A stretch of 64,000 nt of DNA, from NCBI RefSeq assembly GCF_002159555.1, contig NZ_NFIV01000004.1, forward strand, positions 1 to 64,000. The letters are read 5' to 3'. Positions 44,067 through 52,046 of the stretch are shown here, one piece after another (the stretch's first letter is position 1; each line of letters starts with the position of its first letter). This DNA is from Muribaculum sp. An289. Its GTDB lineage: Bacteria; Bacteroidota; Bacteroidia; Bacteroidales; UBA932. Both the position numbers and the translations under genes were made by a program. The notes beneath the pieces were generated by a model. That model was not told the origin of the DNA, did no database searches, and saw only the letters and a list, made by a program, of their open reading frames with translations.

Positions 44067-45383
44067 ATGGGAAAAAATGAAAATATTCTGGAACGGACGG
44101 CCGCTTTCGCCTCGGAGCACGCCGGGGACGATTGCGACCGTCTTCTTTTCAATGCCGCGAAATATCCCGGAATAGACATGCGCCTTGCCGTTGATACCAT
44201 ATCGGGAAGGAAACGCTTGTCGCGCAAACTTCCTGATTTTGCGGCGGTGGATGGACTTCTGTATCCGGGCCGCCTTTGTACGGAGCAGTGCAGTTCGGGC
44301 GCATGTGCGGCTTATAAGGCCTCTCTCGTGCAGTCCCTCGTTCCCGGAGCCGTCGTTGCGGATATTACCGGAGGGCTCGGGGCCGATGCCTGCCGAATGT
44401 CCCGGGTCTGTTCCCGTGTGGTTTGTTTTGAAAGGAATGCCTTGCTTGCGGATTGCGTGAGGCACAATTTCAAGGTGCTCGGCAGGGATAACATAGAAGT
44501 CCGCAACGAGGAGGTTTCGCAGGAAAACATCGGGCTTTTGCTTTCCGCATCGGAACCGTCTTTGGTGTATGCCGACCCTGCCCGGAGGAACAGCGGGGGA
44601 GGCAGGACGTTTTCCATCAGGGATTATGAACCCGATATAACGGCCTTCGTCGGGGATGTTTTCAGGCATTGCCGTTATTTTCTCGTGAAGATTTCGCCTA
44701 TGGAAGACCTGGACTCGGTGTTCGAATCGCTTCCGCAATGCCGTGAAATCCATGTGGTTTCGTACGCAGGAGAATGCAAGGAGCTTTTGCTCGTATTGGA
44801 CAGGGACTGGCCCGTGCCCGTGGCGGGCAAGGAAATGCAAGGCGCTGTGGAGAGAAGCCATGTCGCCGTGGAAAAGAGAAAACGGGTGGCTGTTTCGCTT
44901 TCCGATGACGGCATAACTGATATTTTCGGGTTTTCCAAGGAGGAAGAAGCGTCCGCATCGCCGTATTTTCTGGAATCCGCCGATGAAATCAGGCCGGGGA
45001 TGGTCCTGTACGTGCCTTCGCCTGCAATCCTCAAGGCCGGGGCCTACAACCTTTTCGCTGAAAAATTTTCCCTGACGAAGCTGGATGTGAGCACCCACCT
45101 TTATTTGGGACGTTCCGGCGAAGACGGAGAGGTTTCCGGAAGGTTGTGCGGAATCCCCGGAAAGGCGTATGGAATCATCGATGTATTTTCTTTCGATAAA
45201 AAAGGCATTGCGGAGGTCTCTGATAAAATAAAGGGACGTGCCGATGTCACAGCCAAAAACATCCCTCTGTCATCGGAAGAACTTGCCCGCCGGCTGAAAA
45301 TCAAATCCGGCGGAGGGCTCCATGTCTGGGGATGCCGTGCCGCCGGAAAAAATATATTGTTTCTTGCTGAAAGGCTTCAATGA
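44067..45383 (+). CDS. THUMP-like domain class I methyltransferase
   Basis: A 438-residue protein found across Bacteroidota. An N-terminal helical region (1-95) precedes a Rossmann methyltransferase core (about 96-210): VVADITGGLGADACRMS as SAM motif I, VVCFERNALL, and the catalytic-type YADPARRN. The C-terminal third contains the THUMP-like domain (about 370-438). RNA modification is probable, but substrate and position are unknown. A purine-rich ribosome site precedes the ATG, which is supported by the promoter upstream. It is convergent with the DPP-IV-type peptidase, 28 bases away. Confidence 0.82.
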   Translation: MGKNENILERTAAFASEHAGDDCDRLLFNAAKYPGIDMRLAVDTISGRKRLSRKLPDFAAVDGLLYPGRLCTEQCSSGACAAYKASLVQSLVPGAVVADITGGLGADACRMSRVCSRVVCFERNALLADCVRHNFKVLGRDNIEVRNEEVSQENIGLLLSASEPSLVYADPARRNSGGGRTFSIRDYEPDITAFVGDVFRHCRYFLVKISPMEDLDSVFESLPQCREIHVVSYAGECKELLLVLDRDWPVPVAGKEMQGAVERSHVAVEKRKRVAVSLSDDGITDIFGFSKEEEASASPYFLESADEIRPGMVLYVPSPAILKAGAYNLFAEKFSLTKLDVSTHLYLGRSGEDGEVSGRLCGIPGKAYGIIDVFSFDKKGIAEVSDKIKGRADVTAKNIPLSSEELARRLKIKSGGGLHVWGCRAAGKNILFLAERLQ

Positions 45384-45394
45384 TGCCTGGAAGC

Positions 45395-45412
45395 CGTTTG
45401 AAACGGTTTTTC
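45395..45412 (+). terminator. Weak terminator-like hairpin
   Basis: CCGTTTGAAACGG (45395-45407) followed by T5 (45408-45412) in the 28-base gap between convergent genes. The loop is tiny, so this is a low-confidence call. Confidence 0.35.
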
Positions 45413-47514
45413 TACATGTCCTTGAGCCATTTCAGCCAGAAGAACTTGTTGGCCGCATTGAAATGTTCCGCCTGGTAACCGCGGTATCCGTGTTTTCCTT
45501 CCGGATAAATCATCATCTCGAAGCGTTTGCCCTCTTTCTGGAGCAGGTCCACCAATTGCATCGTCTGCTGGAAATGCACGTTGTCGTCCGCCGTTCCGTG
45601 GGTGAGTTTCAGCATGTGGGTAGGCTTGGACATGTCGATGCCGTGCCCTGATGCAGGCTCTCCGTCCGTGCCGCCCGAGACTGTCTTCATGTATTCGGTA
45701 GGATACATGTCCGCATAGTTCAGTACCTTGTCGGCATATCCTTCCGGATTCCTTTCCGGAGTATCCATATAACGTTCGGTGTAGTGTGAATCGTACAGCA
45801 TCCAGTCGTATACCCCGCCTCCGGCTATTCCGAAATTGAAATGTTCATGTCCCTTGGTAAGGCACATCACCGTCATCGTGCCTCCGAATGAAAATCCTTC
45901 GACACCTATCTTGTTGCCGTCCACGTGTGGAAGAGACTTGAAATATTCGGACCATGCTATGAAGTCCTGCAACTCGTAGTTCATGAGGTTCCGGTAAATC
46001 ATGTCCAGACCCTTTCTTCCGCAGCATCCCGAGGCGCGGTTGTCCACGATTACCTCGATGATGCCGTTGTTAGCCCACCACTGGGTGGCATCGTTTATCC
46101 CTCTCCATCTGTCGCGTACCATCGGAGTGTCCGGGCCGCCGTAAATATCGAAGTGGACAGGATATTTTTTCGAAGGGTCGAAATCGACAGGATAGAAAAT
46201 CAGCCCCGGAAGGATAAAGCCGTCTTCGGTTTCGAGATACACTGTTTCCGGCATGGCGATGGCATAACTGTTGAATCCGCTTCCTTTCATGTCGGCGATT
46301 ATTTCCTCCTTAAGGCTTCCGTCGCGGTTGTATTTACCTGTGCGGAAAACGGAGACTTTCGGAGGAGTGACCGCGTTGGAATAAGTCGCTGCAAACTGTT
46401 TGAAATCATCTGAAAATACGACCTTGTGCACATCATAGTCTTCATCCGTGAGGGCCGTGATGTTCCCATCCGTGTCGGCCTTGTAAAGCGCACGCCTTAT
46501 TCTTGAAGCGCGCATTGCAAGAAAAAAGATGTCGTCGTTCTTCGGATCCACGCCGACAAGGGATATGTCCCAGTTTTCCCCCGAGGTAATCCTTTTTACC
46601 CCGCTTCCGTCATACGGCAGGAAATATATCTGCTGCCAGCCTTCGAAATCGCGCACCATGTAAAGTCCGTCCTTCTCGAAGATTATTTCCTGCATCCAGT
46701 TTATCCATGTAGGGTAGGATTCCTCGTAGACGAGGCGCTTCTCCCCGTTTTCCGCGCTGACGGCATAGAGGGTAAGCTCGTTCTGAACCCTCGGCATGTG
46801 CGCTATGTAAAATTCCCTGCTGTCGTCGCCCCAGAAAGGTATTCCGAAATACTGGTCAAGTTTTTCATCGAAATCGGCCCATACGGTTTCAGGTTCTCCG
46901 GAAGATATGTCGGCCATCCCGATTCTTACCTCGGGATTCCTGTCACCGGCTTTCGGATAATGGTAGCTGAACAGTTCACCGTGCTGTCCGTCGGACAGAT
47001 AAATCGGGAAAACCGGCACTCCGGTGTTGTCGAATCTGTAGAACCCTATTCTCCGACTGTCCGGAGACCACCAGAAAGCCTTGTAATTCGTGGCACGTCC
47101 GAGTATTTCCTCATAATATACCCATGAAGCGTATCCGCTGGTAATCATGTCGTTGCCGTCATGGGTAATCCTGATTTCCTTCCCGTCTGCGACATTGTAT
47201 ACATAAAGGTCCCCTCCCTTCGTATATGCTATCTTCGTACTGTCCGGAGAGTAGGTCGGGTTTACTGCCCCGGCCGGCATGTTTTCGGGGAAGACGGTCT
47301 TCTTTGCAGGTTCTTTCGAGAAAACGAATTTCCTGCCGTTCCAGTAATATTCCTGCGGTATGTCGTTGAGGATGCCTTCCGGCAGTTTTCCTGAAATGTT
47401 TTCCTCGGTGAGACGGATTTTTCCGGTATTGTCGGGAAATTCTTCTGCGTGGGTAGTCCCTGAAATCAGCAGTGCCGCCGTTATCGCGGCGAGAACGAGA
47501 CCTGAATGTTTCAT
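45412..47514 (-). CDS. Secreted dipeptidyl peptidase IV-type S9 peptidase
   Basis: A 700-residue exported prolyl dipeptidase. Signal peptide to about residue 23. Residues about 45-440 are the beta-propeller, including the N-terminus-binding double Glu in YYEEILG; residues 460-700 are the alpha/beta hydrolase with the nucleophile in GFSFGG, the Asp in HGTADDNVH and the His in GKHGYRG. It should remove N-terminal X-Pro dipeptides in the periplasm. It resembles the DPP IV used by asaccharolytic Bacteroidales for peptide nutrition. Divergent from the phosphohexomutase gene. Confidence 0.92.
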   Translation of the reverse strand: MKHSGLVLAAITAALLISGTTHAEEFPDNTGKIRLTEENISGKLPEGILNDIPQEYYWNGRKFVFSKEPAKKTVFPENMPAGAVNPTYSPDSTKIAYTKGGDLYVYNVADGKEIRITHDGNDMITSGYASWVYYEEILGRATNYKAFWWSPDSRRIGFYRFDNTGVPVFPIYLSDGQHGELFSYHYPKAGDRNPEVRIGMADISSGEPETVWADFDEKLDQYFGIPFWGDDSREFYIAHMPRVQNELTLYAVSAENGEKRLVYEESYPTWINWMQEIIFEKDGLYMVRDFEGWQQIYFLPYDGSGVKRITSGENWDISLVGVDPKNDDIFFLAMRASRIRRALYKADTDGNITALTDEDYDVHKVVFSDDFKQFAATYSNAVTPPKVSVFRTGKYNRDGSLKEEIIADMKGSGFNSYAIAMPETVYLETEDGFILPGLIFYPVDFDPSKKYPVHFDIYGGPDTPMVRDRWRGINDATQWWANNGIIEVIVDNRASGCCGRKGLDMIYRNLMNYELQDFIAWSEYFKSLPHVDGNKIGVEGFSFGGTMTVMCLTKGHEHFNFGIAGGGVYDWMLYDSHYTERYMDTPERNPEGYADKVLNYADMYPTEYMKTVSGGTDGEPASGHGIDMSKPTHMLKLTHGTADDNVHFQQTMQLVDLLQKEGKRFEMMIYPEGKHGYRGYQAEHFNAANKFFWLKWLKDM

Positions 47515-47592
47515 ATTTATGAAAATATCTTTATTTTAAAACAATTTTCCTGCAAAATAAGCATTAATTTTTCTTCATGCCAAGAAAATCGG

Positions 47593-47600
47593 TAAATTTG
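47593..47600 (+). promoter_or_regulatory. -7 box of the phosphohexomutase gene
   Basis: TAAATTTG at 47593-47600, 56 bases before the ATG at 47656. A T-rich TTTTTC run around 47568-47573 lies at about the -33 spacing but is not TTTG. Confidence 0.45.
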
Positions 47601-47655
47601 AAGGATGTTATTATTGGAAACAGTTTCGAAAAAACGGACTAAAAAATATTCGATT

Positions 47656-49365
47656 ATGGAAAGGGATTACAGGGCTGTCGCCCAGAGCTGGCTCGACGGC
47701 GGTTACGATGAGGCTACGAAACAGGAAGTAAGGGCGTTGATGGCAGGAGACCCTGCCGCGCTTGAAGATGCGTTTTACAGGAACCTCGAATTCGGTACCG
47801 GAGGACTCCGCGGGATAATGGGTGCCGGGACGAACAGGATGAACCGCTACACCGTGGGCATGGCTACGCAGGGCCTTGCCAATTATATCAGGAAGCACCA
47901 TCCGGTTGTAGGTACCTGTCTCTGCATTTCGCACGACAACCGCAACCATAGCCGCGAATTTGCGTTGATAACGGCGGATGTGCTTTCGGCTAACGGTTTC
48001 GATGTGTATATATTTGATAGCCTGAGGCCTACTCCGGAACTGAGTTATGCCGTAAGGCTGAAAAAGGCCGTGGCGGGGGTGATGATTACGGCTTCCCACA
48101 ATCCGAAAGAATACAACGGCTATAAGGTGTTCTGGTCCGACGGGGGGCAGGTGACTTCTCCGGTAGACAAGGAAATCGTGGCGGAGGTAAACCGTATCGG
48201 CAGCCCGGCCGAAGTCAGGTTCGTCCCGGGAGAAGGTGCCGGAATTATCCGCACGATGGGCGAGGATGTGGATTCGGCTTATCTGAAGGACATACTCTCG
48301 CTGACACTTTCTCCGGAATCCGTCGCACGTCACAATGATATCAGGATTGTCTACACTCCTTTGCACGGGACCGGTGTCAGGCTCGTGCCGCGTGCCCTTG
48401 ACATGCTCGGCTTCAAAAACGTTTTCCATGTGCCGGAACAGGATGTGAACGACGGGGATTTTCCTACCGTGAAATCTCCTAATCCTGAGGAGCCGTCGGC
48501 TTTGAAAATGGCTCTTGAAATGGCGGAGAGCAACAATGCCGACATAGTCCTTGCAACGGATCCCGATGCCGACAGGGTAGGGGTGGCGGTACGTGACGGC
48601 AACGGTAAGATGATATTGCTGAACGGCAACCAGACAGCCTCCATACTGACATATTACATACTCACCCGCTGGAAGGAACTCGGGAAACTCTCCTGTCGGA
48701 ACCCGTACATAGTCAAGACTATCGTAACCACCGGGCTGCTGAAGGCCATAGCTTCTGATTTCGGAGTCAGGACCTACGATGTGCTTACGGGTTTCAAATA
48801 TATCGCCGAGGTAGTGGAGGAAAACGAAGGGCGTGCGGTCTTCGTGTGCGGAGGCGAGGAGAGTTACGGTTTCAATGTCGGAGAATTCGTGCGCGACAAG
48901 GATGCGGTGATTTCCTGTTCCATGGTAGCCGAAGCCGCTGCATGGGCGGCGGACAGGGGCAAGACACTTTACGGCCTGCTTGAGGAGATTTATTCGAAAT
49001 ACGGCTATTACCGTGAAAAATTGCTTTCATATACAATGAAGGGAAAATCCGGGCTTGAAAAGATAGCTTCTCTCATGGCGGAGTTCCGTGCCGCTCCTTT
49101 GAAATCGGTAGGAGGTGCTCCTGTCGCGCGTGTCATCGATTATGCTGAACCCGAAAAGACAGGCCTGCCTTCATCGAATGTGCTCCAGTATGTTGCGGAA
49201 GACGGTACCGTGCTGACAGTCAGGCCTTCGGGTACCGAGCCCAAAATCAAGTTCTATATCGGGCTTTCCGAAAAAGCCGACGGCTGTTCCCTGACCGATG
49301 CCGCCGTCCGTGCCGACGAAAGGATTGCCGCCATCGAGAACGAAGTAAATGCTATGGTGAGCTGA
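47656..49365 (+). CDS. Phosphoglucomutase/phosphomannomutase
   Basis: A 569-residue alpha-D-phosphohexomutase. Landmarks in order: FGTGGLRGIMG (about 44-54), the phosphoserine loop MITASHNPKEYNGYKV (Ser near 145), the metal loop DPDADR (about 304-309), GGEESYGF and the phosphate-binding RPSGTEPKIKFY near the C-terminus. It interconverts hexose-1- and hexose-6-phosphates. The length and the early FRNLEFGTGG match the phosphomannomutase/phosphoglucomutase group of Bacteroidota. The ATG at 47656 is preferred; an earlier in-frame start at 47605 adds 17 residues not seen in the family. Confidence 0.92.
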   Translation: MERDYRAVAQSWLDGGYDEATKQEVRALMAGDPAALEDAFYRNLEFGTGGLRGIMGAGTNRMNRYTVGMATQGLANYIRKHHPVVGTCLCISHDNRNHSREFALITADVLSANGFDVYIFDSLRPTPELSYAVRLKKAVAGVMITASHNPKEYNGYKVFWSDGGQVTSPVDKEIVAEVNRIGSPAEVRFVPGEGAGIIRTMGEDVDSAYLKDILSLTLSPESVARHNDIRIVYTPLHGTGVRLVPRALDMLGFKNVFHVPEQDVNDGDFPTVKSPNPEEPSALKMALEMAESNNADIVLATDPDADRVGVAVRDGNGKMILLNGNQTASILTYYILTRWKELGKLSCRNPYIVKTIVTTGLLKAIASDFGVRTYDVLTGFKYIAEVVEENEGRAVFVCGGEESYGFNVGEFVRDKDAVISCSMVAEAAAWAADRGKTLYGLLEEIYSKYGYYREKLLSYTMKGKSGLEKIASLMAEFRAAPLKSVGGAPVARVIDYAEPEKTGLPSSNVLQYVAEDGTVLTVRPSGTEPKIKFYIGLSEKADGCSLTDAAVRADERIAAIENEVNAMVS

Positions 49366-49477
49366 AACCCGCGGGGGTATTTTTGTGTAGCGCGTTTTTG
49401 TGCGGGGGATTTTTCCACCCGATGTCCATCTGTTAATTGTGTAATATATTAATAATCAGCATTTTATAAAAATTGGA

Positions 49478-49525
49478 GCTGTCTTTGGGTATGTCAGAAA
49501 GTACCCAAAGACAGCCCTGTTTTTG
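49478..49525 (+). terminator. Long perfect hairpin with T run after the phosphohexomutase gene
   Basis: A 14-bp perfect stem (GCTGTCTTTGGGTA 49478-49491 with TACCCAAAGACAGC 49502-49515), a 10-base loop and T5 at 49520-49524. It is 112 bases past the stop, so it may be a terminator or an element of the repeat cluster. Confidence 0.6.
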
Positions 49526-49717
49526 CAAGTTATTGATTATCAGCTGCTCCAGAAAAGAAGGCTGGCTGTGGGGTGGAAAATTTGCCGACAAAATCCGATT
49601 TTCCTCCTTCGTCCCTCTTCCAGCCAATTCGTCATCTGAGATGCAGGTTCCCTGGCCGCCCGAAAAAGTTTAGAGCGAGTTGTGTTTTGTTAAGTTATTG
49701 ATAATCAGTTGATTGTT

Positions 49718-49774
49718 AAAATTTAACTCGCTTTTGAGGGGTATGCGGACATGGTCAAAAGTGAGTTAAATTTT
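49718..49774. repeat. 20-bp inverted repeat around a 17-base centre
   Basis: Left arm 49718-49737 (AAAATTTAACTCGCTTTTGA) pairs with 49755-49774 (TCAAAAGTGAGTTAAATTTT), with one G-T mismatch. It could be a transcribed hairpin or a palindromic mobile unit. Confidence 0.7.
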
Positions 49775-49889
49775 ATTAAATAATTGACAATCAGTTACTT
49801 GTAAATATTTTACTCGCTCCCGACGTTGAAAAATCAGCTCCGCAAATCCATGCCCCGCAAATCCATCGCCCTATCACTCTGCAAATCCT

Positions 49890-50708
49890 TCACTGCTTTC
49901 TGTAACGAGCTATTCCGCCAGCTATGGTGTTTATAATGATGTATGCCGTGGAGAATGTGCAGATGCCTCCTGCCAGTGCGTGGAGGAAGCCGTCTGCGAG
50001 GAAGGTGAGGAGTACCGCGATGCCGGCAACAATCGGAGTGGCGAAAATGGCAATCAGTGCGGCCCGTGAGCCGTATGGCTGCTGTCCGGAAGCCCCTGCT
50101 TCATCCTGTGCCCCGTCCCGTGTCCCGTTGCCCTGTGTCCCGGAAGCTTTGGAAAAGCTTTTCAGCGAGGCCATCGGAACGCGACTCAACATCAGCCTGC
50201 AAGCTATGTAGACTATGGCCGGCATGGCTATGAAGCTCCTTGCCATCAGGTTGTGAATCCAGCCGATTTCATATAAATCCATAATTGCTGCCACCGAGCC
50301 GATGAACATTGCGGCGGCCGGTACAGGGAGGCCCCTGAAGCCGTGTGCCTGCGTTTCGTCGGTGTTGAATTTGGCCAGTCTCAATGCGGCGCAAGGCACG
50401 AGCAGCAAAGGTATGTAGGTGAACCATAGCGGCCCTATGAAGTTTTCCTGCATCATGTAGAAGAGCATCAGCGCCGGAAGGGTGCCGAAACTTACGAGGT
50501 CGGCGAGGGAATCGAGTTCCTTGCCTATGGCCGAGTAGGCTTTGAGCCCGCGTGCGGCCGCGCCGTCGAGCACATCGAACAAGGCTGCCGCGAGCATCAG
50601 CACGAAGGCACAGCCGATATCGCCTTTAGCCGCGTAAATAATACCGAACACTCCTGAAACAAGGTTCAGGAGTGTTATCGTATTTGGTATATGTCTTGAT
50701 AATCCCAT
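49890..50708 (-). CDS. pssA: CDP-diacylglycerol-serine O-phosphatidyltransferase
   Basis: A 272-residue CDP-alcohol phosphotransferase. The catalytic signature D-x2-DG-x2-AR-x8-G-x3-D-x3-D is present between about residues 45 and 70 (DVLDGAAARG and GKELDSLADL), and the SFGTLPALMLF segment after it is typical of phosphatidylserine synthase. About seven membrane segments. A hydrophilic Gly/Gln/Ala-rich insert (about 192-217) lies between membrane segments, longer than in most relatives. It makes phosphatidylserine, the precursor of phosphatidylethanolamine. The upstream C1 peptidase gene is 23 bases away. Confidence 0.9.
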   Translation of the reverse strand: MGLSRHIPNTITLLNLVSGVFGIIYAAKGDIGCAFVLMLAAALFDVLDGAAARGLKAYSAIGKELDSLADLVSFGTLPALMLFYMMQENFIGPLWFTYIPLLLVPCAALRLAKFNTDETQAHGFRGLPVPAAAMFIGSVAAIMDLYEIGWIHNLMARSFIAMPAIVYIACRLMLSRVPMASLKSFSKASGTQGNGTRDGAQDEAGASGQQPYGSRAALIAIFATPIVAGIAVLLTFLADGFLHALAGGICTFSTAYIIINTIAGGIARYRKQ

Positions 50709-50731
50709 GGATTGCAGTTTAATGCCTTACC

Positions 50732-51910
50732 TTATTTGATACCGAGTTTCTTCTTGATATCCTTAGGAATGGCGTCCTTGTGGACGATGATGTTCATGGT
50801 CTTGTACCTTACGAAGGCATCGGATGCATACCATATCCCGTGGTATTTTCCTGCATCACCCCATGAGTTCTTCACCATGAAGTACCTGTTGCCGTCCTGG
50901 TCTTCGGCGATACCGTAGATGAGCATTCCGTGGTCATCGGTTGTAGTCTTGTTGTCATAACCGATCTGGCGGAGTTCCTGGGTGATTTCGAGCTCGGCAG
51001 GGAGGAGTTTTTCAGGCTGTGCCTCTTCCGATTTTCCTACCCATTTTTCCTGGTCGGAACCGGCTTTCTTCGCCGCTTCGTCGACTACAACGGCGATACC
51101 GTCACGGGTAAAGCCCCTTTCGCTCACATCCGAACCCCATGCGATGGTGTATCCCTTGTCGATGGAGTTGTACATGATTTCCATCATGTCATCGAGAGGT
51201 ACGTTGTATGAGAAATCCCATCTCCAGTTGTCGCATATTTCGAGAACGAACTGGGAGTAGAACGGATGATGGTTGTATGATGTAATGGATACATAGTCGT
51301 CAGGATTGATTCCGAGGCTTTCTGCAAAACTCTTAGGGGTATATTCCTGTCCCTGATATGTGAAGGTTTCAGGATATTCTCCGAAATAAGCCGCAAGGAT
51401 ACCGTCGAAACCGCGCTTCCATGCAGTCGAGAGCTTGCCGTTAGGGCGTTTTGCGATTTCCTGGACGTATGCCAGTGTCACGGCGTCGATTTCACCGTGT
51501 ACAGGCAGTTCTTCACCGTAATTGAATCCCGGCATGGCTTCCTGCGGCACGATGCCGTAGTCATTGATTACATGGAGCACGTCTTCGCATGAAGAACCGG
51601 CTGAAAAATTGAATTTGCCGTCCATGCGTACATATTTCACGGCCCTGTCCGAGTATGAGTGGGAAACGACGAACATTTCTGAAAGGTCATGCTCTCCCTT
51701 GCCCATCCTGATGAGCTCTGACTCTATGAATGCAAGGCCGGAAAAACACCAGCAGGTGCCGGACATGTACTGGTTCTTGATAGAAGTGATAGGAAGTTCC
51801 TTGATGGTAGTGAACTGATATTCAGGTTCTCCCTTTTGCGGCTCCTGGGCCATTGCACCGAAAGAAATTGCCGACAGTAACGCGGCTGCGGTAATCGATT
51901 TCAAATACAT
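50732..51910 (-). CDS. Secreted C1B (bleomycin hydrolase-type) cysteine peptidase
   Basis: A 392-residue exported papain-fold peptidase of the C1B aminopeptidase family. Signal peptide to about residue 21 (AMAQ). The Cys is in MSGTCWCFSG, the His in DDHGMLIYG and the Asn in VKNSWGD. Relatives in Bacteroidales digest peptides in the periplasm. It precedes pssA with a 23-base gap. A minus-strand -7 box at 51993-52000 gives a leader of about 75 bases. Confidence 0.88.
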   Translation of the reverse strand: MYLKSITAAALLSAISFGAMAQEPQKGEPEYQFTTIKELPITSIKNQYMSGTCWCFSGLAFIESELIRMGKGEHDLSEMFVVSHSYSDRAVKYVRMDGKFNFSAGSSCEDVLHVINDYGIVPQEAMPGFNYGEELPVHGEIDAVTLAYVQEIAKRPNGKLSTAWKRGFDGILAAYFGEYPETFTYQGQEYTPKSFAESLGINPDDYVSITSYNHHPFYSQFVLEICDNWRWDFSYNVPLDDMMEIMYNSIDKGYTIAWGSDVSERGFTRDGIAVVVDEAAKKAGSDQEKWVGKSEEAQPEKLLPAELEITQELRQIGYDNKTTTDDHGMLIYGIAEDQDGNRYFMVKNSWGDAGKYHGIWYASDAFVRYKTMNIIVHKDAIPKDIKKKLGIK

Positions 51911-51992
51911 TTCAAATGTTTTTTAAAGTTATTATAATTCAAATTGTCAAAATTTTAACGGTAAACCTTATGAAATATTCCATTATATCCGA

Positions 51993-52021
51993 CAAATATA
52001 AGCATTATTTTTGTAAATTTG
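51993..52021. promoter_or_regulatory. Divergent promoter region between the C1 peptidase and the antiporter
   Basis: Minus-strand TATATTTG at 51993-52000 faces the peptidase gene. On the plus strand two -7 candidates, TATTTTTG (52006-52013) and TAAATTTG (52014-52021), lie one after the other, 33 and 25 bases before the ATG at 52047. No -33 element is clear for any. Confidence 0.45.
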
Positions 52022-52046
52022 TCGTCCTCACAAATAAAAAACCAAG

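Larger units (their letters stand above)
49449..49794. repeat. Four copies of an ATTGATAATCAG-like motif
   Basis: Copies at 49449-49459 (TTAATAATCAG), 49530-49543 (TTATTGATTATCAG), 49695-49708 (TTATTGATAATCAG) and 49781-49794 (TAATTGACAATCAG), all on the plus strand. The last two are each followed by a stretch ending ACTCGCTTTT or ACTCGCTCCC, making longer imperfect units of about 45 bases. Confidence 0.65.
49366..49889. other. Gene-free 524-base region with nested repeats
   Basis: No convincing gene. The minus-strand frame 49433-49627 is rejected as a by-product of the repeats. The region contains a strong hairpin (49478-49515), four copies of an ATTGATAATCAG-like motif, a 20-bp inverted repeat (49718-49774) and G-rich stretches near 49371 and 49402 with the same CGGGGGtATTTTT pattern. 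An outer pair GAGCGAGT (about 49673) and ACTCGCTC (about 49812) brackets the last two units. Confidence 0.65.

Noticed and set aside
49433-49627. A 64-residue minus-strand frame in the repeat-rich gap
   Set aside because: It is made from the repeat motif itself (LIINNLQKQ type), starts and ends inside hairpins, has no ribosome site and no recognised domain.
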